Of a DNA stretch of 64,000 bases, positions 55,471 to 64,000 are shown piece after piece. The stretch covers positions 21,275,223-21,339,222 of the forward strand of contig NC_135556.1 in NCBI RefSeq assembly GCF_964340395.1, given 5' to 3'. The notes under the pieces were generated by a model. It did no database searches and was not told the origin of the DNA. It saw only the letters and a list, made by a program, of their open reading frames with translations. Made by a program: the position numbers and the translations under genes. The DNA comes from Glandiceps talaboti (Eukaryota; Hemichordata; Enteropneusta; Spengelidae). Every line of letters begins with the position of its first letter. Position 1 is the stretch's first letter.

Positions 55471-57400
55471 ATGGGAAATGAGCTAGAAAGACAACAACGC
55501 CAACAACAACAAGATGGAGAGGCAGTGCGTTTACGACATACATTAGCATTATTAGAAGCATTAGGAAGGCTTGCTCACGATGATGATGATGATGATGAAC
55601 CAACGGCAAGTCCAACAGAGATAGAACATGCATGGGATCCTGATGATTGCTCAGACAATTTTAGCGTTCTCAGGGATAAAGTTACCGCCCGTAGAGGTGC
55701 ACAGTCAAACCGTACAGATCTCATTCGAGGGAAGAAAGGATACCGGAGTGGAACCCATTCTTTTGAAATCCATTGGCCTAAAAACGAGAGAGGTTCACAT
55801 GCTATGATCGGAGTTGCAGACCCAAAAGCACCGTTGAGTTGCGTCGGATATACGTACCTCCTTGGAGCAACTGACGATTCCTGGGGATGGAGTTTGGTTG
55901 ATAAAAAGTTAATCCATAATGGTAAGGTGATAGGAACCTATCCGAGAGGGAAACCTAAATATGAAGTTCCTGAAACGATAATTGTCATTTTGAACGCAGA
56001 CGATGGTGTTCTAAGGTAGGTGAAGATTACTCTTTTATTCTTTCAGAAGTGATGTAAGACTATATTCTGGGGTTCAGTTTTGATCGTTGTTCAATTTCCA
56101 TGTGGTAAGTCTTATGGCTACACCCCTAAACAAACTGTGTCACTGGTTCAAATAATATGTGTCTGATCACAGCTACTTTAATGCATCGCCAAAAATTGTC
56201 AATAGTCTTACCCATGCACTACTAGTAAATATATAGAGCGACAGCGAAAACAACCCCTATTTAGTATGTGCTGTGCTTAATATATAAGCTTACTGCCGGG
56301 TTGTCATTTCATATGCACACCATACCATCGTATTAAGTCAGCATATTGTCACGTACACTTTATCGAAAACGTGTGTTGGTATTTGAGATTTTTGGTAATG
56401 ATGGGGCTCATACTATTCTGACACCCCTGTATATCTTGCAGGTTTCGTGATGGTGTTGAGGATCTCGGTGTAGCTTTTACTAATCTTCCACATCAAAACC
56501 TGTTCAAACCACTCTCCATCAGCGTAAGCTCAACTTTTGGTGATAGTGACATCAAAATGATTTACAAGGGTACTGTAGGTATGGCGAAATGTTCTCATTA
56601 CAGGCATGTTTTAATGAAGTCTTGATGAGCTAATGTTTAGAGTGACCGGCTTGGAATCTGCAGGTTGCAGGTTCAAGACCAATCGTTGTTGTTTCTAAAC
56701 GGCTAAAGTCCTTGGGCAAGATTTGAACCACGTTTGTGTCTCACTCAACCCAGCTGTATAATCGGGGACCTGGTAGGATAGAGGTCCAATGCTAATGTTT
56801 TAATCATATGCGCTTACAGAGGCTGCAATGGACTGTTTGCTCCCCAGGGACTTAAGGGAGTAAAGGGCTGTTGTGCCACTGTAGATCCATACCAGGGGTA
56901 ATAATTGTATGCACTTCGAGCAGAGAGTGGGAAGAGTTATATAAAAACCAACATTATCATTAAAAAATCAGTATTCCACGATATACTCGCCTTTCCTTTA
57001 TAACATTTGTTCAACCTTTCCATTGCCTCTGTTTTGATTCCTTCGAATTCCTATAAACTGGTACATCGTTTGCTTGTTTCCTGTAGGTGGAATTTCACAG
57101 CTGACATCTGCTGGAGAACAAATTGTTTCGGTTCCCGCCCCCTCTGGTGGCAGCCAATATAGCTTCCACGCAAGGTGTGGGGACAATGCTGCAGTAATGT
57201 ACAGTGGAAGAGTTGCAAAGAGAAATGAGTAGGTTTTCAGTATGTATGTATGTATGTATGTATGTATGTATGTATGTATGTATGTATGTATGTATGTATG
57301 TATGTATGTATGTATGTATGTATGTATGTGTGTGTATGTATGTATGTATATGTATGTATGTATGTACGTACGTACGCACGTACGTGTGTGTGTGCGTGCG

Positions 57401-57432
<32 letters not shown>

Positions 57433-60400
57433 GTTATGCGTGTATAACTTCTAACTTTGCTTGGATGATGAATACACTATCATATTGTGTCTATCATATA
57501 TTGCAGAGCAAGAGAAAGTTTCAATAACGGCGTCGTTCTAACAAAACAACCACTGAAGAACAACGTCCGCTTCGAGGTGCGCCTAGATACAAAAATAGCA
57601 AGATGGAGTGGAGGTTTGGAAATTGGCTTCACTTCAAATTCTCCACTAGAGCTGACTTTTCCCGGTACAATGACAGAATGTAGTGACGGTGTCACTTTGA
57701 TGTGGTCTGGGTCAAACGTCATGAAAAATGGTGAAACCGTTTCTCAGCTTGAAATTGATCTGGATGACTGCACGGTAGATATAGTTTACATCCTTCGTTT
57801 GTTTGTTTGTTTGTTTGTTTGTTTGTTTGTTTGTTTGTTTGGCTGGTTGGTTGTGTGTATTTATTTATTTATTTATTTCTTGTTATTTCTTGTTATTTAT
57901 TTATTTATTTATTTGTTTTCACCTTAACAGTTGTAAATGGAATGACAAGATTGAATTAAGATACATTGGTCTATTTTAATCTGCTGCATTAACACAAAAA
58001 ATAATTCCGTAGAAAGAGTATGTTCTGTGTTACCTCCAAAGACACGTTTTCTCAGATCAAGTTGGCGTCGAAATATTTCGAGGCATACATTCGATTCATA
58101 AACACAATATTTGCATGGATAAATATTTTGTACTTTGGTAATAATTCGAGAATAATTTATTCAAAAGAGACGTCCAGTCACTAGCAGACTTGTTCCTCCA
58201 GTAACTTACTTACACAAGTTTATTGATTACTGCTATCAACTTACATATAATAATATTGGTGATGAAATAACTAAGAGATCTTGTAAAGAATTCGAAGATC
58301 TTCTGTACTTTACATATGCGGCTTAGTCACTTTTGGAGAATTCCGGCAAGGGTTTATGGGAAAACGTCAAGTGATGACATAACAAATACTATAACCACTT
58401 TGTTCGGATTAACAGGTCGGTGACACGTGTGGAATTGAAAGAAAAGACGACGGTTCAGTACACTTCTATTTCAACGGAAAGGTCTTGAACAAGGCGGTTA
58501 GACTAAGGAGTAACCCGGATGTAGCTTATGGTGTTGTAGATGTTTATGGACAAGCTGAAAGTGTCACAATATGCGGTAATTGAATACTAGTATACACCAA
58601 TACAGTCAAAATGTATATGTTAATTCACAAGATTTACACAAGGAAAACAATACAAATGAAATTCATGTCGTTATTATGCCAGTGCCACACCGTATTTTGC
58701 ACATGATAAACGATGAGAGTTTTAGAAATTTCGACTCTCGTGAATATTGGTAACAAGTATACAAAATAAAAACGTAATAATATTTATAAATTATATTATC
58801 AATTACGTTCTGACTTATTTTGTGTGATTGTTGCCAATGTTCACGAGAGTTGAGATTAGAGAATGAAAATTGATGATAGAAAAGTTAGTAGTTAAAAGAA
58901 AAGGCTCGACAAAAAACAACATCCACTACTGTGTAACACCAGATTACTAAGAACCAAATTATTTGTGTCGTGCTATGAGAGGGTGTAATAATCAAATCTC
59001 TGAAAATACATATTTTCGTAACACTAAACAGGAATAAACTTTTAAAGAATGATGTGATAAAGTTGAAACCACTCACAACATGTTTATTGTGGTCTCGTTT
59101 TAATAATACCATTTTTCTTTCCTGTCATAAAATGCAATAATAGAAAGCGAAGGAGAAAGTGCGTCGACAGGTGTCACCAAAAGCGATATGAGTGGAAGCG
59201 ATCCTAACGCCATCATGTTCCAAATGAGGGATACGATCGAATATTTGAAAGGAGGAGATGTCGACCTGCGTACAGCTATTGAGAAAATCGTGACGATAAT
59301 TGCACGGCCTTTTGACGAAACTGATAACGAAGGACTTCGTCAACGATTTGGTGACCATCTTGCAAGCTTAGGAGGTGGCTATGAATTGACAAAGTTACTG
59401 AAGACTGTCCAAGAGCTAGGAGATCGTCGACCAACGGATAGTACTTGGTTATGCACTACCATCATACGTGGAATTTGCTGGAATTACTCTGACAGCAGCC
59501 TTAAAATATGTAAACAGTTTGGCCAGTCCGGGCTTCTCGAACTCGTGCTGAAAGACCTAGATCGATTTGGCCCAATAAAAATTACAACCGAGGTATGCAA
59601 ACTACATAAACTCTCTCTTGCTAGCGATTTGTATTTGTTACACTTTTGGTTTTACTGACATGTAAGAATATAATTGATGTATGAACATAACTGATATATA
59701 TTACGCTTTATTTCAAATTCTCTTATCTTTTCGCTCTATTTGTATTGCAGAGAAGACGAGAGCTCATTAGGTCAGCTTTTGGGGTACTCCATAACTGTGC
59801 AAAGGCATCTGAAAATAAACAGGTCTTTCATGATATTAGGGCAATCGAACGAATCTCTCCCTTTCTCAGAGCTGCTAATATGACCTTGGCTATGGGTGCC
59901 ATGCTAACATTGTCTTACATCGTTGATGAACATAAGAGTAGTCTACTAACAGCCACGGACAATCTCATCGAATACATTCTTGAACTCCTGAAGAAAACTG
60001 TACGTAGTCCAAACCTTAAGGCTATCTCAGACGACAACAGCACATTTTCGGCGTTGGAACTTGTTCGGGGTCTTGGTAACATTGCTGTCAATGACAAAAA
60101 CAAAGCCATGATTGTCGACCAGGGAGGAATACCAATCTTCGTTGAATTGATGAAAATAGACAGACCAACCGAACAAGAGTGTGCAGCTAATGCAATATGG
60201 ACCCTGGCTAAACTAGAGAGAAACAAAAAGAAAATCGCAGGTGTAACTGGTTGCCTCGGCACATTGTCTTCACTCTGTAAGAGTCGCAATCAAGCTGTCA
60301 AACAGGCAGCAGAAAGAGCACTTATGAGACTGAAATCAACTGCTGTCCAGGGACAGGTTCTGGGTAAGAAATATATGTACATAATAATCTTCCCAGTATA

Positions 60401-60459
60401 TATCCGCGTGTATTCACGAACTATTTATCGCTTATAAATATCGCGAACTGTTCTGAGTC

Positions 60460-60551
<92 letters not shown>

Positions 60552-60560
60552 CACATACAC

Positions 60561-60613
<53 letters not shown>

Positions 60614-62677
60614 TATATAGACAGAGAGAGGGGACAGACAGAGAAAAGGAGAGGACAGGCCATATAAATGTATGAACAAACAGAACATACATCTGCAAAG
60701 TATATTAAAGTTCTGTGTACATCATATGCATGCCATGGCTCCAATTTGATGTAACTTTCTTTTGTTATAATTTAGGGACTGGACAGGCACTTTCTGCCTC
60801 CAGAGGCCGCTGTCAGTATAGAGATCTTTGCGGAAGATTTAAAAAATCCTTGAACCTCTCTGGTAAGTCTACTTGGATGGTTCAGCGTTCCAATATTATC
60901 ATATCATATTCTACATCAGTTAAAACATGCATTGCGTCGTCCGCAATAAGTTTCTTTTTATCTAGCCGGAAAGCTGCATATAGTTCATGGCGTTGGCATG
61001 ACATGCCAGTAATTGAACATTACATCACAACTGTATTCATTCACAACTAAACGTCAACCATGTTGATGTCTTCTGGTTACTAGTTGATGCTGACTTCCGT
61101 ATACGGTAATCATCCCCAGGTTAAGACAACGTTGATTTTTTCGTTTCTCTGCAGAAAGAGAATTTGATTTACGCTGTAAATTGCTCAAGGTCAACAAGAT
61201 CATGGTTGTTGTTACTCAGTAAAACAATTTTAGCCAAGCGCTGCAGGGAAGTGTCGCGGTGTGCTACTCTTACATCATGGCATTTTCTGACAACTCACTC
61301 GTATTTGAAATAATTAATATATTAAATTCCGTAAAAAAGTTAATACATGTGAACTTCTTTATCTTGCCTTTAGATGTTTTCTTCAATCCGAAGTTTGACA
61401 TGTGTTATTGCACAGCTTGCCATGAAGATCGAGGAGATAAACTGTACTATGCTCGTGGGCAACCTGCTAAAGACTACGGTGTACCCATTGGATGGTGCCG
61501 TTTTGCTTTGAAGTTAGTATTTTTGTGTAGTCGATTTTTGAGGCAAATTTGTATGTTGAAAACAAAAGAAATAAAATCATTTAACATAGTTTTAAAGGAC
61601 AATAATATTTAATAAAGTATTATGTGTGTAGTAGTATTGAGGAAGGAGTGTGTTACATGTACATAATAATTATTTTGTAACCTGCATTGCTGTTCATACT
61701 ATATGTTTTTGTATACCATAGAACACATCCAAAGGCCGACGCATTACAAGTATTCCAGAAGTGGCATGTTGCCTTCCACGGAACTACAATAAATGCTGTA
61801 AATTCGATCTTGAACACTGGAGACCTACTCATGCCCGGTATGTTGTTTCGAGTCTCACTTTCAGCACTAATAGCGTATGACGACAGTTTTGTGCAATTTG
61901 AAATGGTTTGAGGTACCAAGTTTTGATCACGTGATATTGCACACCTGTTTATGTAAGTCATTTGTAGCAGTAATGACGAAACAAAAACACGACGGTCACA
62001 GTGTCTTATATTTAACATAATTAAATACTCTGTATCGTCACGTTGTTTCTATTCATAGTCACTATCATTTTCCTGGCTTTTCGTACTAGGTGATATTCTT
62101 ATGGGAGGAAAACAGCTTAGTGAACTACCCGGTCATTTTACCCCTTCCTGTAAACCAAAAGGATTCGACACCAAACAGATATTCCTTTCCCCAAGTATCC
62201 GATACTCTGGATGTGATGTATATGCCAAATCGAGCGTGTAAGTATGATTTTGCCAGTCTAAGTTGAAAGGTTTTTCTAAAATTGTGTCAAAGATGGGTTT
62301 TTAGAACTGACACTCATAAAGGATATCACGCTTAAGGGATTTGTATGTGAACACATCAATCAAAATAATTTCAGTACTTACATTCTAGTACATCAAATAG
62401 CTACGCTTTCAAGTCCAGGAACTAGTCATTAAAATTGTCATTTTTACTGTAACCTTTACTTTCCTTAAATAGTTTCAAAGATGACGTCACCAAGAAAAAC
62501 TATGAAGCGAAGGTAGTTTTCCAGGTGTGCATAAACCCAGCCAGCTACAAAGTTGGACCACAAACTATCGGCGCTACGTCAGAGCTTGACCTCAAGTTCA
62601 GCAACCAGGAAATCGAATGGTTCACTAAGGAACGTGGATGTGTGATTGTGTACGGGTTACTGGTTAAGTTAGAGTAA
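55471..62677 (+). CDS. SPRY - NHR (neuralized) - ARM repeat - NEURL4-type C-terminal protein, 12 exons, 1002 aa
   Basis: Exons: 55471-56015, 56442-56578, 57087-57228, 57507-57774, 58416-58575, 59144-59592, 59751-60363, 60776-60862, 61374-61512, 61722-61837, 62090-62237 and 62473-62677. All have AG/GT borders and matching phases and sum to 1003 codons with stop. N-terminus: Gln-rich then Asp-rich (1-50), no signal peptide. Residues about 51-225 are an SPSB/gustavus-type SPRY domain (H-A-W-D-P-D-D, I-R-G-K-K-G-Y, S-W-G-W). About 240-415 is a NEURL4-like NHR domain (W-S-G-G-L-E-I-G-F-T, V-M-K-N-G, F-Y-F-N-G-K, V-D-V-Y-G-Q-A). About 430-765 are ARM repeats (A-A-N-A-I-W-T-L-A type). About 775-1002 match the NEURL4 C-terminus: C-Y-C-x-x-C-H-x-x-R-G-D (811-819), G-W-C-R-F-A-L, F-H-G-T-T (865-869), F-L-S-P-S-I-R-Y (917-924), N-Q-E-I-E-W-F-T-K-E-R-G (979-990). 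SPRY and NHR domains usually recruit partners, often for ubiquitin ligases; no RING or SOCS box is seen here. Function is inferred only. Confidence 0.92.
56630..56967 (+). mobile_element. tRNA-derived SINE in intron 2 of the SPRY-NHR-ARM gene
   Basis: The 5' part has a degenerate A-box region (AGAGTGACCGGCTTGGAATC) and a good B box, GGTTCAAGACC (56670-56680). A conserved-type central segment follows (CTTGGGCAAGATTTGAACCA, then CCAGCTGTATAATCGGGGAC) and the tail ends AACATTATCATTAAAAAA. It lies in the sense orientation relative to the host gene. A diverged antisense relative lies at 9741-9862. It resembles the SINEs with a shared central domain widespread in marine invertebrates, but I cannot name the family. 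Confidence 0.75.
57240..57431 (+). repeat. (GTAT)n ... (CTGT)n microsatellite in intron 3
   Basis: It begins about 11 bp after the exon-3 donor. About 30 GTAT units with GTAC and GT variants are followed by eight CTGT units. The repeat nearly fills the 278-bp intron. Confidence 0.97.
57797..57916 (+). repeat. (TTTG)n and (TTTA)n in intron 4
   Basis: About 11 GTTT units, the spacer GGCTGGTTGGTTGTGTG, then two blocks of ATTT units. The repeats lie just after the exon-4 donor (ACG|GTAGAT), and the exon frame stays open through them. The true end of exon 4 is set by the NHR match, not by the ORF. Confidence 0.95.
60463..60612 (+). repeat. (AG)n and (ACAG)n in intron 7
   Basis: About 43 AG units, a short spacer, then about 12 ACAG units, all about 100 bp past the exon-7 donor. 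The homopurine AG block could form triplex DNA. Confidence 0.97.
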
Positions 62678-62814
62678 CAGTTGTCCACACGTAGAGAGAT
62701 GCCTTCCACAAACATCTATTCTTAGTTTAACACATGTAATTCAAAATCGCATTCTTGTGTGATTTTTATCACTTTATATTGTGATATTTCTTATGTTGTG
62801 TATACTAGTATACC

Positions 62815-62927
<113 letters not shown>

Positions 62928-63375
62928 CCACACATATGTTATATATATAACCACACTGCAATCGATTATTACTAATATAGTCAACCCCGGCCAATGTCAA
63001 TATGATACCACAATCTAAGAAAGACCAATTTGATGCATAATGAACATTCAATTCGAAACGTGCCTGTTGTGACTGGATCTAATCATACAGTACAATACGA
63101 TATCAAAATATTTGGAACTCTTTTTTGTGTGACTATTTTCAATATTGTGTCGATGTTTTTTCTAATTTCAAGATGGCTTACCCTTGCTGCTCTCGGCTTT
63201 CACTATGTAAGGATAGATATATAAACCACTGTTTTTCTGGAACGTAAATGAACTGTAACAGTTCGCTAAATATTTAGGGATCAGTCCACCTAAAGTGTGC
63301 CAAAAGAACTGGAAACTAGGTCTTGAAAGGAATGAACGACCTTGGCAATGACGTCAAGACACTACGATTGGTTTC

Positions 63376-63541
63376 ACTAAAAATGGGCTCTTTAATAAAA
63401 CAGTAACCAACGTTTCGACCTATAGACACTACACAGATATATAGTCTTCATCAGGGTTCTAAAAGGAATAAAAATGACAATGGAAATACATCTGTGTATA
63501 GTCGAAACGTGTTTACGTTATTAAAGAGAGCCTACATTTTA
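63376..63541 (-). mobile_element. Penelope-like foldback relic with a hammerhead-type core
   Basis: The arms AGGCTC..TTTAATAA...CGTTTCGAC are inverted at the two ends. On the minus strand about 63457-63408 reads CCTGATGAAGACTATA, a loop, TATAGGTCGAAACG. This gives the CTGATGA and GAAAC boxes of a hammerhead ribozyme with a pairable stem II (GACTATA against TATAGGTC, one bulge). Hammerhead motifs are known in the terminal repeats of Penelope-like elements. No stem I or III cleavage site was confirmed, so activity is doubtful. Confidence 0.45.
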
Positions 63542-64000
63542 TTGCCAAACCGTAACAACTGATTCAGAATTACTTTATATGTGTACAAACATATTTGAAT
63601 ATTATCAGGAAATCATTTATATGTCATTTAATAGAAAGACTAGATAACCATGGTCCAAACTATATTGTAAGTTGACCATTCGACAAACAATTATCTTAAA
63701 TGTATAAACAGTAGGCTATATTTAGACTACATTTATTATTAAATCAAGGACAACTGACGCGAAGAACTAAGGAAGCGAAAAAGTCGGAATGTTCATTAGA
63801 CAATTAACAATAAAAACACACTTTACAATACTTCTCAAATGTAGTATAGCATAGACATCTAATAGTAGTTCTATTATTGTCATGTCAAGTAATTATTTGT
63901 GTTATTATGTACAAATAATTTTCTTAAACCTGCACAGCTGCAACTGGGGTATGTTTTCATCAAATAACCAAATATATATTCACTAAAAAATGGTCAGTTA

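Noticed and set aside
61155-61222. Possible extra exon of the SPRY-NHR-ARM gene after CTCTGCAG
   Set aside because: Its only plausible donor gives a 35-nt exon that breaks the frame; direct joining of 60862 to 61374 keeps the phase and matches the NEURL4 pattern.

Overview
The window looks like nuclear DNA from an invertebrate animal. Genes are split by GT-AG introns, intergenic DNA is AT-rich and dense in simple repeats, and there are SINE-, MITE- and Penelope-like repeats. The gene families (secreted FGFs, an SPSB-type SPRY domain, a neuralized NHR domain, ARM repeats, a NEURL4-type C-terminus) are animal families. A hemichordate or cephalochordate is my best guess. A lophotrochozoan is not excluded, and nothing in the sequence names the species.

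Layout. 1-15.9 kb is mostly non-coding, with old repeats, a near-perfect 64-bp-arm foldback at 4.2-4.5 kb, and one good orphan C-terminal exon on the minus strand (5842-5995). 15884-30134 is a direct tandem duplication of a 7,124-bp unit. The two copies are identical wherever I compared them, with a 3-bp microhomology (ATC) at the junction. Each copy carries the first exon of a minus-strand gene (probably mitochondrial or membrane) and, about 2.2 kb away on the plus strand, the first exon of an FGF gene, with CpG-rich promoter DNA between. The rest of that FGF gene (exons 2 and 3) lies once at 33.6 and 35.2 kb. A second, clearly related FGF gene lies on the minus strand (50530-46157), so the two FGF genes converge across a 10.6-kb repeat-rich gap. 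That gap contains a possible regulatory element and a possible small gene start at 43.66 kb.

55471-62677 holds a complete 12-exon gene for a 1,002-residue protein with the order SPSB-type SPRY domain, NEURL4-type NHR domain, ARM repeats, NEURL4-type C-terminal domain. Every exon junction keeps the reading frame. The C-terminal domain carries an F-H-G-T motif and later tyrosine and glutamate motifs reminiscent of the PARP/ART fold. I do not know this domain order from a described family, so it is the strongest candidate for something new. 62.7-64 kb is intergenic, with a long AT repeat and a Penelope-type hammerhead-like relic.

How the genes relate: both FGFs have signal peptides and should act as extracellular ligands for receptor tyrosine kinases. 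The SPRY-NHR-ARM protein has no signal peptide and should act inside the cell, perhaps in ubiquitin or ADP-ribose signalling. No functional link between them is visible apart from being neighbours.
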